Shown here piece after piece: positions 35,201 to 48,000 of a stretch of 64,000 nt of DNA. The translations under genes were made by a program, and so were the position numbers. This stretch comes from Pseudisothecium myosuroides (lineage: Eukaryota; Streptophyta; Bryopsida; Hypnales; Lembophyllaceae). The stretch lies in contig OX637290.1 in NCBI GenBank assembly GCA_951799445.1, positions 31,862,987 to 31,926,986 on the forward strand, in the 5' to 3' direction. The notes under the pieces were generated by a model. It did no database searches. It saw only the letters and a list, made by a program, of their open reading frames with translations, and was not told the DNA's origin. Every line of letters starts with the position of its first letter. Positions within the stretch are counted from its first letter, which is position 1.

Positions 35201-37872
35201 TAATGCTTCAGATGTTGCGGTGTCAGTAACCGAATCGGGAATCTTTAGCTCAGCCTCCAGTCTGGCCACCTCCTTTTGTAGTTGCTTCACCAATACCTTG
35301 TCTGACACAACCTGACAGAACAAAGAACAATATCATTCACTTCGTTGTTGAACTATCAAAAGCGACACAGGTGATTACAATTTCATAATCTAACTTAAAT
35401 GACGTACTGAAGTTCAATTTGTCCACGGCAGAACAGTTGTGAGAGTTAACTGTCTCTGAGTTCAGAACGTCGTTCACAAGATCGGACCATGACTGCAGAA
35501 GAACCTCACCATGTTAACATGCGTGGTGTTGACGACTTCTTTGGCCCTCGTAGCAAATGCAAGAGTGTTGCGCGATTGCTCGACATGGCTATGGGCTGGG
35601 CTCATAGTGCATATTATAGCAGTCCTTGCATTTCCGCCCAACGAATGCTGCAAGATTCTCGTAAGCTTGGAGTCCCTGTACGGAATGTGCCCACTTTTCT
35701 TGCTTCCCCCACTGAAAGCAATAGAGACAATTTAGGCACCGAGGTGAAAGAGACAGGAAAAATACAAGTACTCACTTTGCACTGATGTGCAGGCTTCCGT
35801 TGCAAATTGGGTGCAACAAGGAACGTGGGAAAGACCTCTGTACCTGAGTTTACGAATGCAGGTGCTTAGAGTTAATAAGCTGCGATTAATGTGAGCTCCT
35901 TCCTTCAGCCTAGCTCCATCAGCCAGAGTTTGCGATGCTCTTTCACTTCCGGCTAGATCCACAAAATTCTGCAGAACAAATGCGGCACCGTTGTGAACAA
36001 GATTAATGCTATGCTAGATGCTTTCGTGCAGACAAGTATGCATAACTCCATGAGAGAAGCTGAGAACACGAGATACTGTGATTCCATCACGGCAATCTAA
36101 AAAAATTCGGTAGCAGGATTCGGTAACTGAGTAAGAAGCCTGAGGGTTAAAAATTAGATGATGGATATGTCAATTACCAAGCTCGCAACTAAAGAGGTTG
36201 CTGTAGCCCCTGCAGCAACTCCATACGGGTGGCTCTCCACTGTCTGCAAATGCCAAGAGACCCGCTTAAAACGACTACACATCTGACCGTTCCGAAGTTC
36301 ACCTTTCACTGTTACAATGGCGGCTGCGATGAGACTAGTCCCAGTTACTGATCATTTGCCTTATGCAGAGCGTGTAAGGTTCATAGGTTAACATGTATCA
36401 GTCTAACACAACTCACCAATCGAATGATCTGATGAGACCTCGAGGAAGTGTCATTCAGGCTGGTTTCTCCGACTTGCCTTTGAGCTGCAAGAGTTGACAC
36501 AATAAACAGCTAATGAGGATTCAAACGAAAGAGTATTTGACAAACAGAGTTCGAACAAATCTAATTCCTGCCTATTCACACATCACCCAATATCTCAGCT
36601 CCTCTTCGATATCATGCACTGTCGTAAAGCTGCGATTTCTATACCTTCGCAAATCTTAATAACTTGGCGGAGATGGTTGACATCACGGACAACCTCCTCT
36701 TTCAACTTGTCGACGATGGTGCCTTTCTGCAGTTCACAACCATTTAATCAGATATTTTGCAGTTTGCAACTTGAGAACGCAGAACCGGAACGAGTAACAG
36801 AAAGTACGCCTTCAAGTATTCCTCGAAGTTATCAGAAAAGAGTTCAATAGCCTCCTACTCACTTCTTTGTCATCGAGCAACCTCAGAGGAGCCCCTTCCG
36901 AGGTCAGGAGGTCTTTCACCACCTCGTTGTAGATTTCAAGCGCAGCAACTTTCAATACAAATTCCCTGTCAGGGTTCTGTGAGTTAAGAGAAGAATCAGT
37001 CCATGATCATAACCACCTGGCATTTCTGTATCAGCGTAAATTTTACAGTGTACAATTTTCCCATGAGAAGTCCAAGCTGTCTACTAATAAAATCAAGCTC
37101 TTCAAACTTAAACTTTGGTATACAAAGGAGAAAACAAAACTAAGGAGAACTTCCAATTCGACCGAAGCAATTTCAAGAGTACAGAAAGCCCACTTCGACA
37201 GAAGACTAGGAATGAAGACATACACGTTGGATGTAATCAAAAATGTCGGCAATGGCACTTTCAGTGACTCCCCGCATCGTGAAAGTTTTCCCACTGCTGG
37301 TTTGCCCATAAGCAAAGATAGTAGCTGCAGGAACCCAAGCTAGATCAGAAAAGCAACTGAGGTCCTGCATCAGACTTTAGGACGAACTTGCTCTGATGCA
37401 CTGCCAATTTCACCATACAACATGTTCAGGATAGTGATTCAATTTAAACTTACAATTGAGGCCCGCAAGCGCTGACAGAGCCACATCCTTAGCACCTTCT
37501 TCGTATACTTTCTGTGTTTGGCTATCAGGACCAAAAACACGATCTGCAAGCAACATCTCAACCGTCAAACCCAATTCTTCATTTCCTGTCTCCGATAAAC
37601 TATAACGTTCTCCTGATCAGACAACTCAAATTGCAGAGAGTTCGAATTTCTGACTCACCTAGTGTGTACGAAGCAGGGTATGGAGAACGCTCCGGCAGCG
37701 CATGCTTATAAGCTATTACATTGTCATCGTTGCACTCCCAATCAGAGACGTCCGACCGAGCGACCTCCTTAGCACTCAGAGGTCGGACTCGAACGGTAAC
37801 ATAGATCTTCTCCTCCCCACTTCTAATCCGAGCAAATTGCGTTCCTGCACCTCTCTCCGCGGCCACAGTCAT
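32277..37872 (-). CDS. KIN-7 kinesin with NACK-type C-terminal domain
   Basis: Fifteen coding exons: 37872-37659, 37543-37454, 37324-37224, 36976-36863, 36726-36645, 36484-36417, 36243-36178, 35968-35844, 35711-35510, 35311-35171, 35072-34920, 34779-34171, 33828-33388, 33245-32890 and 32607-32277. All phases agree and give 1030 residues. The N-terminal motor begins [12 protein letters not shown], with P-loop GQTSSGKT at residues 108-115, switch I NDTSSRSH at 211-218 and switch II DLAGSE at 249-254; it ends near 350. Coiled-coil and disordered regions follow. The last 180 residues match the NACK_C (DUF3490) domain: [16 protein letters not shown], then [20 protein letters not shown]. Tobacco NACK1 and Arabidopsis HINKEL of this subfamily activate the MAPK cascade that expands the phragmoplast in cytokinesis. 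Other KIN-7 members share the domain, so strict orthology is open. MSA-like mitotic elements lie upstream. Confidence 0.93.
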
Positions 37873-38074
37873 GGCTGCGGTAGCAAAAAATTCCTGCTAC
37901 GTGTGCTCTCCGCGCTCCAGCCCCTCTCTGTCTCAAGCTCACAGGGCGGAGGCGTGGTTCCACATCCACCTGAACACATACATTAACCTGCCAGATTGCA
38001 CACCCGCACACACTCCACTCTCCAAATCCCAATTCTCTCAATCCCTCTCACCAAACGCGCGTCCCCAATTCAGC

Positions 38075-38463
38075 AACGGAATATTCCTCAACTTGACAAT
38101 GCTGCACCATATGAACGCCGTGCACACAAAAAACAAGCTCGTCTCTCTGCACTTCTACTTAAATGCTCAACGAAGCTTCAAAGCTGATTATCCGAAGCTA
38201 AACCATTCAAATGAGCACAGAATTGCATCCCGTGAATTTCAAATTCCGGAGGTTAAGACGAGAGCGGGGGACGTAAATCGGCAAGATAAGCAGAAGAAGG
38301 CGAGAGGACGAGGCGCAGGGCTGGAATTTCTCTCGCAACGGTCACAAGCATGGGACAGAGCTCTGGAAGCAAACAAAGCGGGACGACGACTTGACGGAGG
38401 AGAAGACTGTGGCCCGGGCCAACGGTCATGGGAGGCGGAATTCGCGCCTTCCCTACGACCGTT
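38075..38463 (-). promoter_or_regulatory. Cluster of MSA-like mitotic promoter cores
   Basis: Upstream of the KIN-7 start (37872) the AACGG core occurs at 38075-38079, as AACGGTCA at 38337-38344 and 38421-38428, and inverted as ACCGTT at 38458-38463. The plant MSA element, (C/T)C(C/T)AACGG(C/T)(C/T)A, is bound by three-repeat MYB factors and drives G2/M expression, including that of NACK1. The two AACGGTCA copies match the 3' half of the consensus exactly. Use as a promoter is inferred. Confidence 0.5.
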
Positions 38464-38591
38464 CTGCGCAGAATCAGAGCTCCATTTTGGCGAAACATGC
38501 TTGTGACTTCGTGGCAGTTGTATGTGCTGATCTGGAAGATGACGTGGACGGGTCCCGGGGTCCTCGGCTCTGGTGGGAAGGCCGAATTTAA

Positions 38592-41450
38592 CTTTTTAAA
38601 TTGATTTAAATGTTGAGTTTTTTGGACCGACAGTTAGCGTCAATGCACAACGTTTAATAGAATTTTTATTTTTATAACTTCTGAAATGATTATAAACTCT
38701 TTCTGTATTGACTTGCATAATTTATAAAACCATGGGCACAATTGATGGGTTTTATTTTATTTTTAATGCAATGCAGCTAGAAATTGCAGAGTACATCTTG
38801 AAAGAATTTTGTAAACCATAAATTATTATTTTCATCACAAATTTCAACCCCTTAGTATAAGCCATTGGAGTTGTTGGTTTGTTACATTTGAGCTGGTTCA
38901 TTTTCCAAATTGTTGATTCGAAATGAAAACCTCATGTTCATTGTAAAGATATATTGCATAGTAAAAAAGAAATTCAAGTAAAAGTACAAAGAATACTCAA
39001 AGAAAATCAAATCAATGGAAAATCAATGATAATAGAGTTTAACTCCTTTAAGATATGGGATAGTTCAGGTTTTCAAGATTGGGGACATGTATTACAAAAT
39101 GCAACTTAGAATAATAATTTAAGGATGACTATAAACTAAAGTTGTAAAATAATTGTGATTTATAGATCATATCTAGACTTATTGCTCTACTAACCAATAT
39201 TTGTCAATAAAATTTGAAATTTGAAATTTGAAATTAAAAATTCTTTCCAAAATTGATTATAAATTGGGTATTTGTACTTTCACTAGATTTTTCTTTAAGT
39301 CCAAAATATTAAGTTTGAATTATGATGATTTTTTAAGAGATTTATTTCACTTACTTATTTAATTGGCTTTTGAAGGATCCATTTTGCCAAAATTCAAAAT
39401 GTTACTTTGGAGGGTCACACATGTTTATACCTCTTGTAATATAGAACTTTTTTAAAGGAAAGTTGTGAAAATCTATATCATATAAATATAAGAGATTAAA
39501 TATAACAATCACAAATATGTAGACAGTTAAAATTAAATAAATTTTGTATACTCAAGGTTTGTTTGCATTCATTTGTTGTTTGAAATCTGAGTATTTGGTC
39601 CTTTAGAAGTTAAGGTTACATGCTATTTGACTCAAAATTTCTCTAGACTTCGTTAAAACTACTTTAGCAAACTCTTTATATTTCAAAATGGTCTCAATGT
39701 CAATGTTCTTTTTCTTCTTTTAGTATAGTCAAACTTGCAATTTATGTTTCTCTAGAGAGAAGGAAATATTCAAGCAATGTGAAAATTTGAAATATATCAA
39801 ATTTTGAACAATTTAGAATGATTAACTAAGATTTAAATCTTAAATTCTTCAAAACAAATAGAAATAAGAACTATAACAAAATCCAAATAGTGAAATTCAT
39901 ATTGTCAAATGTTTAATATTTTATTTTATATAAAAAAATTGATTGTTAGTTATCCAAGTTTTAAAATTGGATTTAAAATGAATCTAATTTAGAATTAAAA
40001 AATAAAGAAATATTTGGAGAAAATAAATGTAGGTGAGAAGGATGCTCAAGTCCATTGCAAAAGATCATTAAATAGTAGATTGGGTGTAAAAATCAATGTC
40101 CTTCAAAATCACTTATCTTTTGAACAAACTATCAAATAACAATATCAGTATTTATAGAAAGATTAATTTAAAAACTACAAATTAGAATTAAAACATTGTG
40201 ATGTATCAAAAGGTTTAAAATTTGTATTTCTTTTACACGTTATGTAATGGAAAGTTTAATCAATTATTTGAAATTTAAAATGAAAAGATATATGATTTTC
40301 ACATATTTCTAATTTTGAACTTATAGAATGATTCATATAAATTTAATATTGATTTTTCAATATTCAATGATATGGATGATTAATTGACATTTAAACTTAT
40401 TTTTCCAATTAGTTTAACCCATAAATAATAGTCCAAGTACCGCAAGCTTGGTTCTGATCTTTGACAAAAAGTGACTTTAGGATTATTTTAGAATATTTCA
40501 ACCAATTAGATCTACTTCTATAGTAAATAAGGCTTGTATTTAAGTTACCTTGATTGCACAAACTAACCTTGGACAAAAAACAAGCCCTATGCCTCACTTC
40601 AAAGAGATTTTTTATTCTCCCTTACGAACCTCCTAGGCTAAGAGATGTTGTTTAAGAGTTAAAGAAGTGATGGGATTTTCTACAAGCCAAATTAATATTT
40701 TGTTGCAAAAATTGCATAAAGATACAAAGTCCTTTGAGAAATATTATTGTCTTTATACATCTTCTATTATGTATAAATGGTTGAAAATAAAATCAATTGA
40801 AATGTCATTTAGACCCTTGATATGTAAATTCTTCAACTTGACTAAATTATTTGTATTCTAATGATATAAGTACAAAGGTAGTGCCTTTACAAATCAAAGA
40901 AAGATAATATTTTCATTCAATAAGAGATGCTGTAATCATGAGGAAATAAAGTGTAAAAATATAAATACAAAAAAAAATTCAAAATCTATTAATGTCATTT
41001 TACATAGCATCTATTCTAAGCATGTCTTATCGTATTGATATATCAACACATCATTTAAGATTTTTTTGCATCAATATTGCAAGAAGTTGCTTTATACTTA
41101 TTATAAATATTAGAAACATAAAAAAATACAATAATCTTTATTTGAATGTAGCTTCATGAATCTCGAAGGAGCTTGATGGCACATGTATCATCATACATAT
41201 AACATGGTTTTCAAAAAAATTAATAGTTTCAAGAATTTTTAAAGGTCATATTGAGATTTATTTATTTATTGGAAGGTAAGATAAGTGAGATTTAAAAGTA
41301 TAGATAGACCTTAAAATTCATAATAAAAGGGCTTTATGATCAATAGCTAGCTTATATTTAACTCCTTTGGTGTATTTATCACTATTTAGCTAGCTCATTT
41401 TTTAAAATTTCAATGTATTAAAGGAAATGTCTCTATACTATTGAACAATC
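38592..41450. other. Very AT-rich intergenic DNA, no gene seen
   Basis: Nearly 3 kb of AT-rich sequence with only short ORFs and simple runs such as the repeated TTTGAAA near 39210. No transposon ends, RNA gene or coding remnant could be made out. Confidence 0.5.
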
Positions 41451-41755
41451 CATTACAAAGAATTTCAGCCTTCAAAGGGGCCGCTAACAGTTCATTTTTG
41501 GCACCCCTACGGTGCAATTACTAAAAATAAAAATAAATATTAATTTAAAAAATATATATACATATATATTTTTTAAATATTAAAAAAATAAAAAAATATT
41601 GAAAAAATAAAAATGTTTGATGTGGCACGGATGTGGCACAAGTAGTGCCACATTAACACCCAAATAAAAATAATTTTTTATTTTCTTTTTTTCTACAATT
41701 GCACCAAGGGGTTCAAAACTCGTGGCCCCTTTAGGGGCTGAAATTTCTTGTAATG
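41451..41755. mobile_element. CACTA-like MITE
   Basis: A 305-bp element with inverted ends CATTACAAAGAATTTCAGCC and CATTACAAGAAATTTCAGCC (read inwards). The match continues through a (C/T)AAAGGGGCC block and a GGTGCAATT block. The ends differ from the typical CACTACAAGAAA by one base near the start. No clean 3-bp duplication is visible. The AT-rich core is non-coding. Only four bases separate it from the next TTAA element's target site. Confidence 0.65.
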
Positions 41756-41763
41756 CTACTTAA

Positions 41764-42078
41764 CCCCTAAAGGACCATGAGTGCAGATTTTGAACAATGA
41801 ATGAATGGAAACATGTCCCAAACTCACCGGAATGCATTTTTTCATCCATCAATTTTTTATAAAGATTATTATATTAGTTCTTTAACATTTGTACGGTTCA
41901 GATTATAAAGATTTTGCTTTGCAAATATTCTATAATTCAAAAGGTATCGGGAGGTTTAGCTTCAAAAAGTAACTTTTTCAATTCAAAAAATGATCCTTCA
42001 AAAATGACTTGAATCAAAAAATCAAATCAAAATCTTCAAAAATTACTATAATTAGAATTCAATATTTTAAACTTATAA

Positions 42079-42144
<66 letters not shown>

Positions 42145-42382
42145 AAAATCATAAATATTCAGTCTACGATTGATTTTAGAAGGAATTTCCAATTTCTGGC
42201 TTCAAATTTTATTGAAAAATATTGTTATGTATTTTTGTTGATCTAACCCTATGGATGTGATCTATAAATAGCATTTTACAACTATTGTTTGAAAGTCATC
42301 ATTAAATTATTCTTCTAAGTTGCATTTTATAATAGATCTTCACAATTTTGGAAATCAGGACACCCCTCTAGTCCTTTAGGGA
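41764..42382. mobile_element. TTAA-flanked piggyBac-like MITE, copy D
   Basis: A 619-bp element between TTAA at 41760-41763 and 42383-42386. It starts CCCCTAAAGGACCATGAGTG and ends AGTCCTTTAGGGA. The ends match the family at 8.5-11.9 kb, but the interior differs and is shorter, so it is a distinct subfamily mobilised through the same ends. It carries an (AC)n(AT)n microsatellite at about 42078-42140. Confidence 0.7.
42078..42140. repeat. (AC)n(AT)n microsatellite
   Basis: A short AC run followed by about 24 AT units, inside the TTAA element. Confidence 0.9.
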
Positions 42383-42386
42383 TTAA

Positions 42387-43378
42387 TTGTCATTACTTTC
42401 ATCTCCAAGTTACCACCATTACCCACCTCCTCATGAATGATGTTTGAGTTCTTGCATTCTTTTTGCATAGTTATGAAGATATTATAGTGTGAACTAGCCT
42501 TTGTCTTTGCAATGACAAAATTTTTTTTTTTTTCATCCAAAGTGGTTCGTTTACATTTATATGGATTAAAGATGTTTTTAATTTGGTAATCATGTAATTA
42601 TTTTATAGATTGTCATATATTCACAATGAATAAAATATCATATCCTTTCAAATTTAAGAGGATCATGTAAGTGGAAATGGTTTAATTTTTATAATTTTAT
42701 TTATTTAATTAATATATAATGCATGCATGGAAGTGACCTAACATGTTTTAATTGTATTGTTAATGGTTCAAGGTAGTGGTTCATTTATTTTCTTTTGATG
42801 ACTAGCCAAATACTAAGTAGTAGATTCTTCTACTTTCTTTAACATACTAGTCACATTAGCCACCAATTCAAAACCTTTCAACATTGGCCCTTTATTAGTG
42901 AAGTTTTCAAGACAACTCTTACTCATTTCCCACAAATTTCACAATTTGTACTTAACCTTTTATAAGAAATCGATTTTGACATTGATTCATTAATAAAAAA
43001 CCAAGGTCAGATCACACTGCGGTGTCTCTTAATATTTAATAATCATCAGAGACCAAGTAACTTTATATTTACAAACCATACCATTTTTTGACCTCAAATT
43101 CCTAAGGTTGAAGACGTTTGTCTATAGCAAATTCTATGTAGCACAGTCCTCTAAATTCATTGTATGTAAATTACTTAATTCTAAGCCACAACAGTTCTCA
43201 GGTTAGCTGTTTTCCTGATCTGCAAAGCCTGTTCCGAGACTTCACTCTGAACAGCGTCTTTCCTATTGGTGGTCTAACTTACTCAGGGCACTCAGGTTTT
43301 GGATTGCTGTTGAACTTCTTCACACACAATTTACAACTCCTGCTTTTAAGTTACACGTGAAATGTGCATGATGTGGGT
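42387..43378. other. AT-rich spacer, no gene seen
   Basis: No gene or repeat boundary recognised between the TTAA element and the P450 relic. Confidence 0.4.
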
Positions 43379-46300
43379 TCAGCGTGTGCATCTGCACCCG
43401 ATCAGAGACACGCCACCCGAGGGGGGAGAGTGAAGAATGGAGTGAAAATCATTGGCGTTACCAGGGAGGTCGGTAGTGTATGTGATCTCTTGTCCAGGCA
43501 CCAACTGGAAAGCAAAGAAATGGGTAATCAGTGCCAGGGTTACCTTCAACTGCATAAAAGCAGAATTTCTGCCCAAACAGATACGAGGCCCTGCCTGCAA
43601 CAAAACATCAACAGCATCCAGGCGCATGTGAGATTTGCATGACACCTAAGCACACTCATGACTAATACAAACACCAGAATAACAATGATATGTCACCTGT
43701 GAAAGCTTTATTCTTTTGCACAGGAATATTCTTTTGTACACAACACAAGCTTCACTCTTTCTACACTACAACCAGGTAGTGCAGCTAGAGTTCTGTCAGC
43801 CTAGATACACTCAACCCTCTCTCAAATTTGCACACTCAGTGTACCCTGAAAATCTGTCATATTTGTGTGCACATAGGATTGGACACCTTCTAAGTTACAT
43901 GTCAAGTTGGGATTACTTGGGACAGAAGGCCATTTGTCTCCAGGCAGTGCAGTTAGAATGGGTTGAGGATGACGCATTCTGTGCAAGTTTCCTGATTATC
44001 AAAACCATTGGTGATGCCACCTCAGTACCTGAAAGACAGTGAACTTGAAAGGAGAGACGCTGTGGAAGATGCCGTCCTTGAATCACCTCTCAGGTTGGAT
44101 CTCCAATACGTCCGGACCCTACAAGAAGGGCATCCGCCCCATGGAGTATGGAATATACTGCACAAATTCTCCCTCTTTCGCTTCTGTTCCATCAGGGAGT
44201 ACATTATCCTGGAATGCAACCTTGGGAACCTGCACACAATTTAAGCAGTACAACGACTCAAGGTCGTCCCACCCTGACTGGCGACATGTTTCCAACAGAT
44301 TTGTCCAACTTATCGCCATTCGAAAGAATGCTCGTAGTTGAACTAAAAAGGGAGATACAAATGGAGATACTTCGGACTAAGAATCCGGCCAAAAATAAAT
44401 GTGCACAGAGGACAGAATCATACTCGAGGCACGGGAGGATGTAAACGAAGACTTTCGGAAAGGGCAGCGTGGAGATAGAGCATTTGTCCCAAGGTGTCGT
44501 GCGTCAACTGTTCCGCGAAGGCCTTGAAATCGGTGTGCTTGCCTACCACTTGTACTCCTTCCTCATGGATCATTGCAGCAATCTCCAGAAGGAAGCATAT
44601 CTCGTGGAGAAACCAGGCAAGGGTAACGGCGGTGGTGTCCCTACCCACAATCAAGAAATTGATTTTCACGTCTCGCAATCCGATGTCGCTGCAGCTGTCC
44701 TCAGCTCCGCCATCAATGATGCCCTATGAACTTGTAAAGTAGGTCAATCTTCTCCTGAGAGTCAGTTTCAGGAAACGAAAACTTTAAGAGTCAAATTCGT
44801 ATTATGTAGACTAATACAACCTAACCCTAAATATATTGTTTCACAGATGCACTTATTGAACATTCTAGGATCCGAAAGAATTCTAAATTATATTCTTGAA
44901 TGCATCACAATAGGTCTCTTTCAATTCAAGAACAGTACTGCGATACTCATTTCAACGCAAGTGGAAAGCAGAAACTTGAATCCAAGGGTCCATCAGTGAT
45001 TAGTACTATAGAAGGACCCCTGTTACTACAGAAAGAGTATTCGTGGTACCATTTGCAGAGCTGATTGAGACTCTGAGTTCAAGAATGAGATGAATCATAC
45101 AAGAACTTGAATGCTTTAGTCACTAAAAGAAGCCAGCACAAGCAAAGATCATGGACGAGCAACGTACATATAGTTCTCCGGCAATGTGCGCTGCAGCAAT
45201 CTCTTGACGTCGTTTGGAGATCATCCTCTTGGCAAACTAGATCACATCTCGAATCGCATCTGGCAAGGGGCACTCCGCTCCGATGTTTAACGCCCTCCCT
45301 ACTTTGAACAGCGGATTCGCTACTCGTTTATGGATGAGGATCTGAGCTCCATCAAACCTTATACCAAATGGTATATCAGGCAGTGATGGCGACAGCCGAC
45401 CCAATTCCACTCCGATTGCCACTTTGCAGATGCTGTCTATTGTCATTCGCATAGCCAAGCCCTTTGACATTCAAATCCTCCGTAAAAATGAAGTCACAGC
45501 TAGCAGTTGGTTCTCATATGTGTTGCTTACCTAAAATGACCTATTCCCTCAAAGATTTCAAAGTCATTTTGCATACATTCAAACCTTCTTATCACACTAC
45601 CTCAGAGTACCAATTTCTGAGGTGTGAGAATATCGAGTGACATGTATGTGACATAGCAGAGGAAAAGTGTAAAACCTGTACTCTAAAATCCTAACCTCTA
45701 ATCCTCAACACTTCTCACAATGCATTCTCTCCATATTTTCAGGCTTGTAGTGCAATCTCTAGTCATATAATAGAGGATGCAATAAAGTAGTGCAAATGCA
45801 ACACGAAAATGTTTGTCTCTACGATTTTATGCTACTAATAGAGAGTGAGCGAGTACCTGGAATTCAACGGGCTCATCGGCAGCCATGGCGCGCTTTAGGG
45901 CTTTGGCATGCTTAACGGCATCCTCTCTGAAGACGGTGTTACTGAGTTCCCGGACCCTGCGTGTTGAGCTAGAACTCCGGGTACTGGCAATCTTGTGATG
46001 TCGTTTCCATAAGTCTCCATCGGCGACAATATGCTATTCCCTAGGATATCCGCTAGCATCTCTTTCAGGCTCCACCCTGCAGGTTCTCAATTATTAAGCA
46101 AGGTCGAGGTGAAGTCCGCATATGTGTACTAACAGTGCTTAATTGATCGAAATGTCACCAATTCGCCACGGCAAAAATCTCGCTCGACTAATTCAAGCGC
46201 TCGCAACCGCATCCAATTATTTAAGTATACGCTGCTGATCAAAGCAGTAAATAGACAGTTTGGCGGTTGGCAGGATTACTTATTAACTAGAATATTCCCG

Positions 46301-46524
46301 TTCGACCTCACAATTTCCCGATTGCGATTTTGATTGTCGTACATTGCAATGGCGGGATCAACAGTCGATGTAACATTGACTCTGCGAGGATAAGCGGGCA
46401 CTGCGAAGCTGAAGGTCTTCATTTCGCTGGTAAAGAACGAGTGCGTCCGGTCGCTCACTCGGTCGTAATTGCGAAACATCTCCACCAAGCTGTCGAGCAC
46501 AGGCCAATGCACAGGCCGATGCAC
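43379..46524 (-). pseudogene. Cytochrome P450 pseudogene, CYP704-like (CYP86 clan)
   Basis: Relics from the N-terminal region to near the C-terminus lie in order on the - strand. The N-terminal part (46524-46276) has SLVEMFRNYDRV and FFTSEMKTFSFAVP. The next exon (about 46075-45857) has DGDLWKRH and ends AADEPVEFQ. A further exon (about 45470-45170) has MRMTIDSICKVAIGVELG. The I-helix exon (about 44730-44420) has VGRDTT and SESLRLHPPVPR. Exon 44229-44029 has the PERF-type region, and the last exon starts at 43594 with AGPRICLG, the haem-binding Cys. Breaks: in-frame TAG at 45237, TAG at 44119 and TGA at 44083 (the last two where Trp is expected), and frameshifts near 45990-46040, near 44735 and in the last exon. 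CYP704 enzymes are fatty-acid omega-hydroxylases, some needed for sporopollenin. This copy cannot make enzyme. Confidence 0.82.
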
Positions 46525-46609
46525 TCGTGTTCGCCTCCGTCTGTCCGTGTGTCCGTCTGTAGATGTTATTCCTGAGTGGATCGAGTTAAGGGTTAATGTG
46601 GAATGCTAA

Positions 46610-48000
46610 TTATGAACTCGTTTTTGCTTCGTGACCGGCAGTGTAAGCTTTGCGGTTGTCTCTCTTTCGTCGGCCGGCTGCGTGAGCTCTACCTCTGATC
46701 TGTGAATTGGGTAGCTTCGGACGCGCGGATCCTTTTAGTGCTGTGGGAGTGCTGTTGGGGACCTGTATCTCTATTGGGGGACCCATAGGTTTTTCAGGTT
46801 TCTGCTCAATATGCCGCTCATCATCAGATTCAAACCGATCCGAACGGTCCCGATCATCATCCCCAACAATCTCTTCTGCCCGAGCTGCATCCCCTTCACT
46901 TCCTTCGTCATCCGAACGAACCCTCTGTTTCAGCGCAATTGTCCAGTAAGCCCAGACGTAAATTTTACTATTGAATGGCCAGATCGATCTATAAGCGCGA
47001 TATGCAATCCAAACCATATTCAAAAACTTTAGTACAATTGGCACTAAAGACCGCTACATGGCAATGTATAGATGAAATACAATGAAAGCTATACCTCCGG
47101 ACTGCCCTGCAGACTTTCCTCAGGGCTACGATGCTCTGCAGCTTCTGGTTCTGGTTCATGCCCTGCTTCATGGTCCTCGTCTTCACCTGACTCACCAAAC
47201 ACATCACGTGCTTCAGCCACCTCAGCCCTCTCTCTCGGTTCGTCATCTTCATGGTCATCTTCCTCACCTTCACTGTTCACCATATAAACCATACCACAAG
47301 ACTTGTCAACACGTCTGCTGCTCCACTAACTCCGTCAGATGCTCCACTAACTCCGTCAGACTGTAACAGGAGATAATTCCTAGTCAACACAAGCCGTTAC
47401 AGGTAATCCCCAAACAGAGCTTGCTATTCCGCTACCAAGGCCCAACACGTAATCGAATGTCACACAAGCCGGAAGACAAAGAGAATAAGCATATTTCTCG
47501 AGATGTGCAAGCGCTTACACGACAAATCAACTGCAAATAAAAAGGCCAGAATATTTGCAGATTAAGAAACAACCTTTGGCCCCTAGCCTCTTCCTGCATC
47601 TCCTCGTCTTCGTAGTCCTCCAAAGGTTGCGCTCGGTGTGAGCGTTCAGAGCCACTGGCGCTGACCACAACTTCTTCCCGTTCTCCCTCACTCTCGACTT
47701 CGACCTCCCACCCCCCCTCACTGTCTTTGTCACTATCAGACCTTTCTTCTTCGTCACTCTACGTCACTTTCGACTCTTTCTCCTTCACTCTCAGCCTCTC
47801 CCTCGACGTCTACTTCAGCATCACCATCTCCATCTTCCCCTTCGACTTCTTCGTAACTACCTTTCTTTGTTTGCGATGTAAGATCGACGGGATTTTGGGA
47901 ACCCAAGAAATGAGCACATTGCTGTCGTCGTTGTTGTCTTTGTATTTGGCCCAAGCGGGTGTGCGTGGCTCCAATCGCTTGCCTTTCCTTGGACGGAACT
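46610..48000 (-). pseudogene. LEO1: LEO1/VIP4-like fragment (Paf1 complex), truncated
   Basis: Acidic exon-like blocks lie on the - strand in the order expected for LEO1/VIP4: an acidic N-terminal stretch (about 47860-47700), VVVSASGSERSH with EDYEDEE (about 47680-47580), DVFGESGEDED with EHRSP (47290-47089), then SDDEGSEGD leading to EKPMGPPIEIQVP (about 46950-46750). After that motif the protein turns into unrelated basic sequence. The conserved Leo1 core domain that should follow is missing. A stop and frame change near 47760 break the acidic part. LEO1 belongs to the Paf1 complex that travels with RNA polymerase II. This looks like a decayed or captured fragment. Acidic low-complexity sequence can mislead, but the ordered short motifs support the call. 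Confidence 0.55.

Noticed and set aside
37871..38506. 211-codon + strand ORF upstream of the kinesin
   Set aside because: It runs antisense to the kinesin 5' leader and promoter, has no recognisable domain and no splice support.
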